Shown here piece after piece: positions 17,422-25,775 of a DNA stretch of 64,000 bases. The notes below the pieces were generated by a model. That model saw nothing but the letters and a program-made list of their open reading frames with translations. It ran no database searches and had not been told where the DNA came from. The translations under genes were made by a program, and so were the position numbers. The stretch's first letter is position 1. Every line of letters begins with the position of its first letter. Source of the DNA: Arthrobacter cheniae (GTDB taxonomy: Bacteria > Actinomycetota > Actinomycetes > Actinomycetales > Micrococcaceae); NCBI RefSeq assembly GCF_003602275.1, contig NZ_QZVT01000002.1, positions 372,001 to 436,000 of the forward strand, read 5' to 3'.

Positions 17422-18462
17422 CTAGCGCCCCGTCCCGGGTGCATTCGGATCGTCCATTCGTGTTGCCTCGCGCGCATCGGTGTCCCGCGTCTCGAAGAAG
17501 GTTGCCGCGTCACGTCCGCGGCGCTCGTCACCCTGCACGACGCGGTCGCCTGCCGCGGTTCCGCCAGGGGTGTCCCGCGCCGCGGGCGAACCGTGCCTCG
17601 AGGGCTCGGTCGTCATCGACTCGGAGCTCCCCTCACCGGCCGCAGGATCTGCCGGGGCGGAGACGGGGGCATCAACCGTGCCACGGCCGGCTCGGGCGGG
17701 TTCCCAGCTGTCGACGGTGCGGAAGACCAGCCCTGCGATGACGCCTCCGATGATCGGCGCGGCCCAGAACAGCCACAGCTGCTGAAGCGCCCAGGAGTCC
17801 GCGAAGATGGCCGACGCGGTGGCCCGGATGGGATTGAGGGCACCGTTCGTGACGGGCAGGAGGAACGAGAGCAGGCCCGCGAAGGCCAGGCCGACGGCGA
17901 ACGGTGCCAGGTCGCGCCGAGCACGGCGCGAACCGGCGCCGAGGAAGACGGCCACCAGGATGGCGGTCGCGGTGACCTCCAGGAGGAAAGCACTCGTCAG
18001 GGGGAACTGGGCCGGCGAGTGCTCACCGAAGCCGTTGGAAGCCGAGCTGAAGAAGGTACGGATCCCGGTGAGCTGCGAGTTCGCGCTGAGGACCAGCCAG
18101 ATCAATCCGGACGCCGCCACCGCCCCCAGGACCTGCGCCACGATGTAGGGGACCACGGAGGCCCAGCCGGTCCGCCCGGCGATCGCCGAGCCGAGGGTGA
18201 CAGCCGGGTTGAAGTGGCCCCCGGAGATGTAGCCGAAGGCGATCATCGCTGCCACGACGGCGAACCCGAACACGAGCGTCGGCTGGAGGGACGTCTCCGT
18301 CGCGAGCATGGTGGCTCCGAGGCCCACGAGGATGATGAAGAACGAGCCCACTGCCTCGGCGATGGAGCGTGCCACGAGGCCGGACGCCTGTGGCCCGTCG
18401 TCCCCGCTCGTCATCGGGGCGGAGTCCGGCGTCGAGCCGGTCGCGGTCGTAGGGTGCGTCAT
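17422..18462 (-). CDS. Aquaporin (MIP family) with a long C-terminal tail
   Basis: A 346-residue protein. Residues about 30-250 hold six hydrophobic helices and the two half-helix motifs, HFNPAVT and ALNPIRAT. The second NPA is thus NPI, a substitution seen in some family members. The ATMLATETS region and helix order fit the AqpZ-like water-channel branch more than GlpF, but selectivity is not certain. The last roughly 95 residues are hydrophilic, rich in Ser/Pro/Asp/Arg, and extend well beyond the usual 230-250 residues. They are probably cytoplasmic and disordered. It is transcribed alone, next to sbcD in the same direction. Confidence 0.88.
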   Translation of the reverse strand: MTHPTTATGSTPDSAPMTSGDDGPQASGLVARSIAEAVGSFFIILVGLGATMLATETSLQPTLVFGFAVVAAMIAFGYISGGHFNPAVTLGSAIAGRTGWASVVPYIVAQVLGAVAASGLIWLVLSANSQLTGIRTFFSSASNGFGEHSPAQFPLTSAFLLEVTATAILVAVFLGAGSRRARRDLAPFAVGLAFAGLLSFLLPVTNGALNPIRATASAIFADSWALQQLWLFWAAPIIGGVIAGLVFRTVDSWEPARAGRGTVDAPVSAPADPAAGEGSSESMTTEPSRHGSPAARDTPGGTAAGDRVVQGDERRGRDAATFFETRDTDAREATRMDDPNAPGTGR

Positions 18463-18600
18463 GGGGTCGTAGTCCTTCTATCGAGCCTGCGGGAGACCGC
18501 CCGGTGGTATACCGGGCCGCCGACGAGCCTTCCATCCTAGTCTGGACGCTAGCTGGGATCGGGCTGGTCCTCGCGGCGCAGGAATGAACCCGCACCTCTT

Positions 18601-18606
18601 TAGACT
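18601..18606 (+). promoter_or_regulatory. -10 element giving a leaderless mRNA
   Basis: TAGACT sits exactly 6 nt before the GTG at 18613. Confidence 0.5.
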
Positions 18607-18612
18607 GGGGAC

Positions 18613-19761
18613 GTGACCAGAGACAGCGCCGCCGCCAGCACTCCCGCCGACGTCCCGGAAGAGGTCGACGAATCATCGACGGACCCGTCCACCTATGCGG
18701 ACCGGGTGCTGGGATGCCTTCTGGGCACCATGGCCGGGGACGCGTACGGCGTCCTCCACGCCGTGGGCGACGATCCCTCCGCCGCGCTCGGCGATCCTGC
18801 GGCACTCGCCGTCTCCGACGCGACCCAGCTGACCCTGTACACCGTCGACGGCCTCGTCGACGCACTCGAGTGGGCGAACGACGGCGTCGCCGCCGACGAG
18901 ACCGCCTGCCTCTGGCTCGCCTATCTCCGCTGGCTCGTGCGGCAGGGCGAGCACCTTCCGGCGAACGCACCGGCACCGCCCGGACGATGGCTGGACCGCC
19001 AGGACGACCTGCTGCCCGTGCACGACCCCGATGCCGACACGGTTCGCGCTCTCCTCACGGGTGCGATGGGCACGCGGTCACGCCCCCTCAACCCGCAGGC
19101 GGAGGGCGCCGGTGCCCTGATGCGATCGGCTCCCTTCGGTCTGGTCCCCAGGATTCCGGCGAGCATGGTGGAACGGCTGACGGTCGACGCCGCCGCGCTC
19201 ACGCACGGGTCCCCTGCCGCCCGGGGCACGGCAGCCCTGTTCAGCGGCCTCATCCGTTCGCTCGCCATCGATGAACTGACCCTGGACGAGGCAGTTCGCA
19301 TCATGCGCGGCGAGGAAGACCGCCTGGCGCACACGTCCGGACACGACGACGGCACCAGCGGTGTGACGACGGGAGCGACAGCGCCGACAGCGTCGGGCGG
19401 ACCGGCCGCGAGGGTCGCGCCGGGAGCAATGGCGGGAACGACCGCGGACGCGACGACGACGGGCAGCAGGGCCGACGCCACGACGGCGGCAGGGACGTTC
19501 GAGGCCGCACTGCAGGCCGTGCTCGAGGGTGCCTCCGAGTCGTCCTCTCCGCAGGACCATCTCGCAGCTGCACTCGCCCACGCCTCGTCTGCCGGACGCC
19601 CTGATGCTTCCTCCACGGTCGCGGCGTCCGTGGCGGGTGCGATCGTCGGCGCGCTGCACGGCACCCGGGCCATTCCGGCCTCGTATCGGAACGCCGAGGG
19701 AATGCCCGCCGTCGTCCGGGGCATGGCCCGCACCCTCGTGAGAGCCACGACGGGCTCGTGA
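18613..19761 (+). CDS. ADP-ribosylglycohydrolase-family protein with degenerate metal site
   Basis: A 382-residue all-helical DraG/ARH-like protein. The N-terminal RVLGCLLGTMAGDAYG (31-46) is the family signature. DraG-type enzymes remove ADP-ribose from proteins or small molecules using two Mg ions held by an Asp-Asp-Thr motif and a late Asp-x-Asp-Thr motif. Here the first reads SDATQLTLYT (68-77), and the late region reads PDASSTVAASVAGAIVGALH (about 330-350), so several ligands are replaced. An Ala/Thr/Gly-rich insert lies at about 235-300. It may be catalytically weak, inactive or ligand-binding. The GTG start at 18613 fits a leaderless mRNA. No operon partner; a stem-loop follows. Confidence 0.75.
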   Translation: MTRDSAAASTPADVPEEVDESSTDPSTYADRVLGCLLGTMAGDAYGVLHAVGDDPSAALGDPAALAVSDATQLTLYTVDGLVDALEWANDGVAADETACLWLAYLRWLVRQGEHLPANAPAPPGRWLDRQDDLLPVHDPDADTVRALLTGAMGTRSRPLNPQAEGAGALMRSAPFGLVPRIPASMVERLTVDAAALTHGSPAARGTAALFSGLIRSLAIDELTLDEAVRIMRGEEDRLAHTSGHDDGTSGVTTGATAPTASGGPAARVAPGAMAGTTADATTTGSRADATTAAGTFEAALQAVLEGASESSSPQDHLAAALAHASSAGRPDASSTVAASVAGAIVGALHGTRAIPASYRNAEGMPAVVRGMARTLVRATTGS

Positions 19762-19804
19762 CGCTCCGCCGATGGATCCAAGGCCCCGGGACCGTCGCCG
19801 TGTG

Positions 19805-19821
19805 CCGAGGAAGCTCCTCGG
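19805..19821 (+). terminator. Stem-loop after the ADP-ribosylglycohydrolase gene
   Basis: CCGAGGA-agc-TCCTCGG gives a perfect 7-bp stem with a 3-nt loop, without a T-run, before the next gene's promoter. Confidence 0.45.
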
Positions 19822-19839
19822 TCGACCGGAGCACCTGCC

Positions 19840-19845
19840 TAGGCT
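19840..19845 (+). promoter_or_regulatory. -10 element giving a leaderless mRNA
   Basis: TAGGCT lies 6 nt before the ATG at 19852. Confidence 0.4.
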
Positions 19846-19851
19846 GACATC

Positions 19852-20766
19852 ATGTGGAATCCCACCGACCTCCCCCAGCTCTCCGATCACCGCGTCCTCG
19901 TCACCGGGGGCAATGCCGGTCTCGGCTACTTCGCCTGCGAGCAGCTCGCGGGAGCCGGTGCGAGCGTGGTCATGGCGTCGCGCAGTGACGAGAAAGCCCG
20001 TCGCGCCATCAGCGCCATACGCGGACGACATCCTCACGCCGATGTGTCCTTCCAATCCCTCGACCTCGCGGACCTCGCCTCGGTGCGTGCAGCCGCGGAC
20101 GCGCTCGCCGACGCACCGCCCCTGACTGGCCTGCTCGCCAACGCGGGGGTGGTGGGGTCCTCACAGCACCGGACGACGGCGGACGGTTTCGAACTGCAGT
20201 TCGGCACCAACCACCTCGGCCATTACGCCCTCGTGGCGCTCCTCCTGCCCACACTGTCCGCTGCCGGTACGAGGATCGTGCACCTCGGCAGCATCAGCCA
20301 CCGATGGGCGCGTCTGACGCCGACGTCCCTGCAGCCCTCGACCTACCGCAACGCGCGCGCCTACGCCACGTCCAAGCTCGCCGTGATGGCGTTCGGCTTC
20401 GAATTGGCCCGGCGTCTCGACCTGACCGGCAGCGCTGCCACGAGCGTCGTCGCCCATCCTGGCTTGGCCCTCCGTATGTTCACGCCGGAAAGGCCCGGAG
20501 TGGCCACATTCGAGGACGCAGCGGCGTGGCGGCAGCGGATTCTGCGGCCGGTTGCGCAGGGAAAGGACCACGGCGCATGGCCGCTGGTGCGCGCGACCGT
20601 GGATCCGACCATCCCCAACGGTGCCTACTGCGGACCGGAAGGCTGGTTCCAGCTCACGGGATCCCCCGCCGTCGTCCCGGCGAAGCCGCACGCCCGGGAG
20701 AGCAACGCGGCATCGAGACTCATCGACCTGTCAGCCGGCCTGACCGGAATCGAACTCAGCTTCTGA
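19852..20766 (+). CDS. Short-chain dehydrogenase/reductase (paralogue of 1220-2140)
   Basis: A 304-residue SDR. The nucleotide motif is VTGGNAGLG (18-26), the structural motif is LLANAGVV, and the catalytic pair is Tyr-x-x-x-Lys in YATSK. It shares TTADGFELQFGTNHLGH(Y/F)AL with the protein at 1220 and belongs to the same retinol-dehydrogenase/WW-oxidoreductase-like branch. The substrate is unknown. It is convergent with the exonuclease gene, with only 35 nt between the stops and no clear hairpin. Confidence 0.9.
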   Translation: MWNPTDLPQLSDHRVLVTGGNAGLGYFACEQLAGAGASVVMASRSDEKARRAISAIRGRHPHADVSFQSLDLADLASVRAAADALADAPPLTGLLANAGVVGSSQHRTTADGFELQFGTNHLGHYALVALLLPTLSAAGTRIVHLGSISHRWARLTPTSLQPSTYRNARAYATSKLAVMAFGFELARRLDLTGSAATSVVAHPGLALRMFTPERPGVATFEDAAAWRQRILRPVAQGKDHGAWPLVRATVDPTIPNGAYCGPEGWFQLTGSPAVVPAKPHARESNAASRLIDLSAGLTGIELSF

Positions 20767-20801
20767 CCGCACCTGGGAACCCTGGCACGCGCGTCCTGTG
20801 C

Positions 20802-21794
20802 CTACTGGCTCTCCGCGGGCCACCGGCCGCCGGTCATCTGCAGGAACTCCGCCTCGGAGAGCACCTCGATGGCCTGTCCGCGCTCATGCAGCTCCAGGAC
20901 GCGTCGGGCCTTGCCGGTGACGCGTCCGTTCCTGAGGTCCGAGGCGACGAAGCCGTCGCCGACCACCAGCACCGTCGTGCGGCGCGTGACGGAACTGGCA
21001 GGCTGCGCTCCGAGGCGCGCCGCCCGCTCCTTCGCCTGCGGCCGCGAGATGCCGAGGCTGCCCGTGAACACGACGGTCTGTCCGTAGAGCGGGTGTCGCG
21101 GGTCCGCCTGGGCATTGGCGTGGGGGTTCTCGCCCTCTTCGGGCCAGCCCGACCAGCCCGACGGCGATGCACTGCGCTCGAGTGCCGTGCGGGTGGCTTT
21201 CGACAGTTCATCGATGCCCGGTGCGTAGGGCTCGGCACGCGACAGCGGCAGGTTGTGGGAGCCGAGCACGTCCTCCACGGTGGAGGCCTCGTACCGCCGG
21301 GCGATATCGATCATGATGCCGGCGCAGGCCCTGGCGTCCTCCACGGCATCGTGGTGGTTGACCAGGGGCACGCCCGCCGCTTCGGCCACGAACGGGAGCG
21401 AATAGGACGGGAGGAAGTAGCTCCTGCGGGACAGCACCACGGTGCACGCGTACTCCCAGGCCGGGCCGGCGAGCGCGGAGACCTCGAGGGCCGAGCGGAT
21501 CACACCGAGATCGAATGCCGCGTTGTGCGCCACCAGTACATCGGAGCCGATGAACCCGCCGATCTCGGGGAACAGCTCCCCGAATCTCGGGGCGCCGGCC
21601 ACCATCGAGGAGGTAATGCCGTGGATGGCGATGTTGCGGGGGTCAAAATGGTCATGCCCCACGGGCGGGCGCATCAGCCATGATGCTTCTTCCACGACCC
21701 TGCCGTCGCGCACCTTCGTCAGGCCGACGGCGCACGGGGAGCCACGGAAGCCATTCGCCGTCTCGAAGTCGATGGCCGTAAACGCAATTCCCAC
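20802..21794 (-). CDS. DnaQ-like 3'-5' exonuclease fused to a BRCT domain
   Basis: A 330-residue protein. Residues 1-170 form a DEDDh exonuclease: Exo I AIDFETANG, Exo II LVAHNAAFDLGV, Exo III NHHDAVEDARA. Residues about 240-320 form a BRCT domain of the NAD-ligase/RFC type (LYGQTVVFTGSLGISRPQAK and SVTRRTTVLVVGD). A short linker connects them. It probably trims DNA ends at nicks or repair intermediates, with the BRCT part targeting DNA or partner proteins. I chose the GTG at 21794; a minus-strand TACAGT lies 7 nt before it, fitting a leaderless mRNA. In-frame codons further upstream add no family sequence. Confidence 0.88.
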   Translation of the reverse strand: MGIAFTAIDFETANGFRGSPCAVGLTKVRDGRVVEEASWLMRPPVGHDHFDPRNIAIHGITSSMVAGAPRFGELFPEIGGFIGSDVLVAHNAAFDLGVIRSALEVSALAGPAWEYACTVVLSRRSYFLPSYSLPFVAEAAGVPLVNHHDAVEDARACAGIMIDIARRYEASTVEDVLGSHNLPLSRAEPYAPGIDELSKATRTALERSASPSGWSGWPEEGENPHANAQADPRHPLYGQTVVFTGSLGISRPQAKERAARLGAQPASSVTRRTTVLVVGDGFVASDLRNGRVTGKARRVLELHERGQAIEVLSEAEFLQMTGGRWPAESQ

Positions 21795-21801
21795 GCATTC
21801 A

Positions 21802-21807
21802 ACTGTA
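21802..21807 (-). promoter_or_regulatory. -10 element giving a leaderless mRNA
   Basis: Minus-strand TACAGT lies 7 nt before the exonuclease GTG; no ribosome site is present. Confidence 0.4.
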
Positions 21808-21876
21808 CTGCCGCCCACCCACACCCGTTCACCGAACGTTCATCGCGCCCCGGCGCGTTCCCGCAGCAAGTGGTCC

Positions 21877-21882
21877 TACCCT
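21877..21882 (+). promoter_or_regulatory. -10 element giving a leaderless mRNA
   Basis: TACCCT ends 5 nt before the HAD gene ATG at 21888. Confidence 0.35.
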
Positions 21883-21887
21883 GAATC

Positions 21888-22580
21888 ATGGCACGCATTG
21901 ACTCCTCCCGCCGGTGGTACCTCTTCGACTACGGGAACGTGATCTCCACCCCTCCCACGCCGCAGGACTGGGACGCGCTCGCGGAGGCGATCGGCATCCC
22001 GGAACTCCAGGAACCGACGTCCACCTATTGGCTCCACAGGTACGCCTATGACGCCGGCTCGCTGTCCTCGGACGAATACTGGTCGCTGGTGAGCGGCGCG
22101 CGGGTCAACCCCGTGAGGGCCGCCTGGCTCGACATCCTCGACGGAAATCAGTGGTCGCACCCGAACCTCGAGGTACTCGACGTCCTGGAGGATCTCGATG
22201 CCCGGGGCGAGCGCCTGGCGTTGCTGTCGAACATGCCGGCCGCCATGGTCTCCCACCTCGGAGACGCTCCCTGGACGAAGCTTTTCCAGCACCTGTTCTT
22301 CAGCTCGTCCCTGAGACTGGTCAAACCGTCGGCGGCGATCTTCGAGCACGTGCTGACAGAGCTCGCCGTCGACCCCGGACTGGTGACGTTCGTCGACGAC
22401 TCGCCGGCGAACATCGCTGCTGCCCACTCCCTGGGGATCGACGCGCGACTGTTCGACCCGTCGTCGGACCTGTCGAGGACACTCGTAGCGCCCGGCAGGG
22501 CGCAAGGCACCGCGCGAGGCTTCGAGGCCGTGGCCCTGCCCGGCGCGGAACCGGCGGTCAGCGCGCTGATCCAGGAGTAG
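21888..22580 (+). CDS. HAD-superfamily hydrolase
   Basis: A 230-residue haloacid-dehalogenase-like phosphatase. Motif I is FDYGNVIS (nucleophile Asp near residue 14; the second acidic residue is replaced by Gly, as in the YihX/epoxide-hydrolase-N-terminal-like branch). Motif II is LLSNMP, motif III has the Lys of VKPSAAIFEH, and motif IV is TFVDDSPANI. A helical cap follows motif I. It probably acts on a small phosphorylated metabolite. Divergent from the exonuclease gene, it ends at a strong stem-loop. Confidence 0.88.
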   Translation: MARIDSSRRWYLFDYGNVISTPPTPQDWDALAEAIGIPELQEPTSTYWLHRYAYDAGSLSSDEYWSLVSGARVNPVRAAWLDILDGNQWSHPNLEVLDVLEDLDARGERLALLSNMPAAMVSHLGDAPWTKLFQHLFFSSSLRLVKPSAAIFEHVLTELAVDPGLVTFVDDSPANIAAAHSLGIDARLFDPSSDLSRTLVAPGRAQGTARGFEAVALPGAEPAVSALIQE

Positions 22581-22610
22581 GGACAGCCAGGGCCCCGGGC
22601 ACCCCGGCTG
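22580..22610. terminator. Bidirectional stem-loop between convergent genes
   Basis: GACAGCCAGGG / CCCCGGCTGTC is an 11-bp stem with one mismatch and a 9-nt loop, directly after the HAD stop and 45 nt from the dedA stop. Confidence 0.6.
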
Positions 22611-22654
22611 TCAGTCCTACCCTGCGGAGTCCCCACGTTCCAGGAGCCCGGTGC

Positions 22655-23344
22655 TCACTGGACCCGCTTGTCCGCCCGGTGCTTGCGCACCTTGGAGACG
22701 ACGAACCAGACCGCGAACACCACGACGGCGACGATCACGAGTTTCTGGAAGGTGTCGGCGTACTGCTCGACGATGTGCCAGCTCTCCCCGAGGTAGAACC
22801 CGGCCATGACGAAGATCGTATTCCAGATCAGGCTGCCGGCCGTGGTCAGCAGGAGGAACTTGCCGATCGGCATGCGTTCGATACCCGCCGGAATGGACAC
22901 GAGACTCCTGAAGAGGGGGATCATCCTGCCGAAGAAGACCGCGCGGTAGCCGTGGCGATCGAACCAGGCCTCCACCTTGTCGACGTCCTCGAGGTCGATG
23001 AGGGGAACCTTGGAAACGAGGCGCCGCATGCGGTCACGCCCGAGCCACGCGCCCAGGGCGTATAGCGCGTAGGCACCGACGACCGACCCCAGTGTTGTCC
23101 AGAGGATCGCCTCGAACAACGAGAAGTTGCCCCTGCTGGCGGTGAATCCCGCGAGGGGGAGGATGACCTCGCTCGGCAGCGGCGGGAACAGGTTCTCGAG
23201 GGCGATCGCCAGGCCCGCTCCGGGTGCGCCGATGGTCTCCATCAGGTTCACCGCCCAGTCCGTGACGGCGCCGAGGGCCGAGCCGTCCGACGTCGTGGTC
23301 GCCGTTGAGACGTGGACCGCCTGGACTGTTTGGATGATGCTCAC
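22655..23344 (-). CDS. DedA-family membrane protein
   Basis: A 229-residue VTT/SNARE-associated-domain membrane protein. It has an amphipathic N-terminal segment, then ENLFPPLPSEVILPLAGF (reentrant-type, conserved Glu and Pro), the helical region LFEAILWTTLGSVVGAYALY, the signature FGRMIPLFRSLVSIPAG, and two C-terminal helices. Some DedA proteins flip polyprenyl phosphate or phospholipids; the substrate here is not known. I start at GTG 23344 (MSIIQTVQ) with an AGAGGGACGG box upstream; a longer start adds an Arg/Pro/Gly-rich tail unlike the family. Confidence 0.9.
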   Translation of the reverse strand: MSIIQTVQAVHVSTATTTSDGSALGAVTDWAVNLMETIGAPGAGLAIALENLFPPLPSEVILPLAGFTASRGNFSLFEAILWTTLGSVVGAYALYALGAWLGRDRMRRLVSKVPLIDLEDVDKVEAWFDRHGYRAVFFGRMIPLFRSLVSIPAGIERMPIGKFLLLTTAGSLIWNTIFVMAGFYLGESWHIVEQYADTFQKLVIVAVVVFAVWFVVSKVRKHRADKRVQ

Positions 23345-23477
23345 GGGTGAATCCGTCCCTCTCGTGGTCCGCCCTGCGGGCGGCCGGTGCGTGCGTGCTG
23401 GCATGCGGTGCTGCCGGCTGACCCTGCGGTCCTACTCGCGCTGTCGGGTCAGCAGTGTTGGTGCGTCAGGCGTGTCG

Positions 23478-24128
23478 CTACTCGGTAGGACGAGAAGACA
23501 GCGCGTCGACGAGGTGCGGCAGCAGCGCCCTGAAGGCGATACCGCGGTGGCTGATGGTGTTCTTCTCGTCGGGTGCGAGTTCGGCGCAGCTCCGGTCGAG
23601 TCCTTCGGGGACGAGGATCGGATCGTAGCCGAAGCCCCCGGTCCCGCGGGGTGCGTCGAGCAGTGAGCCGCGGAGTTCGCCTCGCTCGGTGCGGCTGGCG
23701 GCCGCATCACCGGTGGGATGCGCGAGTGCGGCCGCGCAGACGAAGGCTGCGCCCCGGCGCTCGCGCGGGATGTCGCGCAACTGACCGAGCAGCAGCTCCA
23801 GGTTCGCGGCGTCGTCCCCATGGTGTCCGGACCAGCGGGCGGAGAAGATGCCCGGGGCTCCTCCGAGGACATCGACGGCCAGGCCGGAATCATCGGCGAC
23901 GGCGACGAGTCCCGTCGCGCGCGCAGTCGCTTCGGCCTTGAGGAGTGCGTTCTCCTCGAAGGTCACACCGCTCTCGACGACGTCGGGGGCGCCCGCGGAC
24001 GCCGCGTCGATGACCTGGGTGTCGACGTCGAGTCCCGGCACCTGGTCACGCAACAGCTCGCGCAGCTCCCGCAGCTTGCCTGCGTTGCGCGTCGCGAGGA
24101 CGAGGCGTGGCTGCTTGCCCTCAGCCAC
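23478..24128 (-). CDS. rdgB: RdgB/HAM1 non-canonical purine NTP pyrophosphatase
   Basis: A 216-residue enzyme that hydrolyses dITP, XTP and ITP to monophosphates and so keeps deaminated purines out of DNA and RNA. Motifs: [51 protein letters not shown] and [10 protein letters not shown]. The GTG at 24128 (MAEGKQPRL) overlaps the rph stop by 8 nt; upstream frame belongs to rph. A spacer of about 15 residues ([13 protein letters not shown]) is a small insertion. It forms the usual rph-rdgB pair. Confidence 0.95.
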   Translation of the reverse strand: MAEGKQPRLVLATRNAGKLRELRELLRDQVPGLDVDTQVIDAASAGAPDVVESGVTFEENALLKAEATARATGLVAVADDSGLAVDVLGGAPGIFSARWSGHHGDDAANLELLLGQLRDIPRERRGAAFVCAAALAHPTGDAAASRTERGELRGSLLDAPRGTGGFGYDPILVPEGLDRSCAELAPDEKNTISHRGIAFRALLPHLVDALSSRPTE

Positions 24129-24912
24129 CCTGGGAGTCCCGCAGCGTATCGATCTGGATCTGCGCCAGTTGCGCCGTCCCCAGCAGTGCCAGGTCGAGCA
24201 ACGCGTCGAGCTCGGCACGATCGAACGGCGCTCCCTCGGCAGTGCCCTGCACCTCGACGAACTTCCCGGACCCGGTGACGACGACGTTCATGTCGGTCTC
24301 GGCGCGCACGTCCTCGACGTAAGGGAGGTCGAGCATGGGCACGCCGTCGATGATGCCGACGCTGATGGCGGCGACGGTATCGGTCAGCGGCGAGGCCGAC
24401 GCCGGGATGAGCTTCTTGTCCTTCGCGTACCGGATCGCGTCGGCCAGGGCCACGTAGGCACCGGTGATCGCCGCGGTGCGGGTGCCGCCGTCGGCCTGCA
24501 GTACATCGCAGTCGAGCACGATGGTGTTCTCGCCGAGCGCCTTGGTGTCGATGATGGCGCGCAGCGACCGCCCGATCAGGCGGGAGATCTCGTGCGTCCG
24601 GCCGCCGATCTTGCCCTTGACCGATTCACGGTCCGAGCGGGTGTTCGTGGCACGCGGAAGCATCGCGTACTCGGCGGTGACCCAGCCCTTACCCTCGCCC
24701 TTCAGCCAGCGGGGTACGCCGCTCGTGAGGGACGCGGTGCAGAGCACACGCGTGTTGCCGAACTCGATCAGGGCGGATCCCTCGGCCTGCTTGGACCAGC
24801 CGCGGGTGATGCTGATGTTCCGCAGCTGGTCGGGCGTCCTGCCGTCCGCTCGCAGCACGGGAGGTACAGCCGCGTCGGACACAGGGCCGGGTGTGGAATT
24901 CGCAGAGGTCAT
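24121..24912 (-). CDS. rph: Ribonuclease PH
   Basis: A 263-residue phosphorolytic 3'-5' exoribonuclease that trims tRNA 3' ends. Conserved regions are [55 protein letters not shown], the RNA-binding [16 protein letters not shown], and [23 protein letters not shown]. The start at 24912 (MTSANS) is preceded by the minus-strand TAGACT with a 7-nt gap (GGAAATC), so it could be leaderless or use GGAA weakly. It overlaps rdgB by 8 nt. Confidence 0.96.
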   Translation of the reverse strand: MTSANSTPGPVSDAAVPPVLRADGRTPDQLRNISITRGWSKQAEGSALIEFGNTRVLCTASLTSGVPRWLKGEGKGWVTAEYAMLPRATNTRSDRESVKGKIGGRTHEISRLIGRSLRAIIDTKALGENTIVLDCDVLQADGGTRTAAITGAYVALADAIRYAKDKKLIPASASPLTDTVAAISVGIIDGVPMLDLPYVEDVRAETDMNVVVTGSGKFVEVQGTAEGAPFDRAELDALLDLALLGTAQLAQIQIDTLRDSQGG

Positions 24913-24919
24913 GATTTCC

Positions 24920-24925
24920 AGTCTA
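24920..24925 (-). promoter_or_regulatory. -10 element upstream of rph
   Basis: Minus-strand TAGACT lies 7 nt before the rph ATG. It would give rph-rdgB a promoter independent of murI. Confidence 0.4.
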
Positions 24926-24977
24926 GACGGCTGCGCATGGGAGGTTGCTGGTAACACCGTCGCGCGGCCGACGCCGG

Positions 24978-25775
24978 TCAGACTGTGTAGGACACGCCGG
25001 CGACGGCGACCGCGAGCTGTCCGTCATAGCTCTGCCGGGCCTCGCTGACGGCGAGGTTCGCGTCGTTCCACACCGGGAGGTGGGTCAGCAGCAGGCGCTT
25101 GGCCGAGGCGCGCGTAGCGACGTCGCCCGCCCGCTTGCCCGTGAGGTGTACGCCTGTGATCCCATCGTCCCGACCCTCGTGGAACGCCGCCTCGCAGAGG
25201 AAGATGTCGGCGTCGCGCGCAGCCTCCACCAGTCCGTCGCAGGAGTCGGTATCACCCGAGTAGGTGAGGATGTGAGGGTGCGCGACACCGTGCTCATCCG
25301 TCTCGGCAACCACGACCCGCAGCGCGTATGCCTCCTCGATGGGGTGCAGGACCTGATAGGGCGTGATGGTGAAGGGACCTACCCTGACCGGATCACGATC
25401 GCCCCAGGAGTGGAAGTCGAAATCCTCGTGCATCCCGGGGTCGAGTTCGAGGCCGTACGCACTCGCCATCCTGTCGGCGGTCGCCGCCGGCCCCCAGACG
25501 GGGATACGCGGCATGCCCCAGCCCGAGGGGTCCCAGTGCACGGCGACGTGGAGTCCGCAGATGTCCATGCAGTGATCGGGATGGAGGTGGGACAGGAATA
25601 CGGCGTCGATCTCGCGGAGGTTCATGTATCGCTGCAGGGCGCCGAGCGAACCGTTCCCGAGATCGAGCAGGATACGCCACGTCCGGCCCTCCCACTCCGC
25701 GCTCAGGAGGTAGCAGGAGGCCGGGGACTGCGGCCCGGGGAAGGACCCGCTGCACCCGACGATGGTCAGCTTCAT
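24978..25775 (-). CDS. MBL-fold (RNase Z-like) metal-dependent hydrolase
   Basis: A 265-residue metallo-beta-lactamase-fold protein. The zinc motif is [13 protein letters not shown], with further ligands in [19 protein letters not shown] and LLLTHLP. It belongs to the RNase Z/phosphodiesterase-like branch ([20 protein letters not shown] at the N-terminus). Orthologues sit between murI and rph in many actinobacteria; cyclic-nucleotide phosphodiesterase activity has been reported for relatives such as mycobacterial Rv1339. Its ATG overlaps the murI stop (ATGA). Confidence 0.9.
   Translation of the reverse strand: MKLTIVGCSGSFPGPQSPASCYLLSAEWEGRTWRILLDLGNGSLGALQRYMNLREIDAVFLSHLHPDHCMDICGLHVAVHWDPSGWGMPRIPVWGPAATADRMASAYGLELDPGMHEDFDFHSWGDRDPVRVGPFTITPYQVLHPIEEAYALRVVVAETDEHGVAHPHILTYSGDTDSCDGLVEAARDADIFLCEAAFHEGRDDGITGVHLTGKRAGDVATRASAKRLLLTHLPVWNDANLAVSEARQSYDGQLAVAVAGVSYTV

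Noticed and set aside
16171..18540. Long plus-strand frame (about 790 codons) opposite sbcD and the aquaporin
   Set aside because: It has no known domain and runs across two genes with strong family signatures; a typical high-GC antisense frame.
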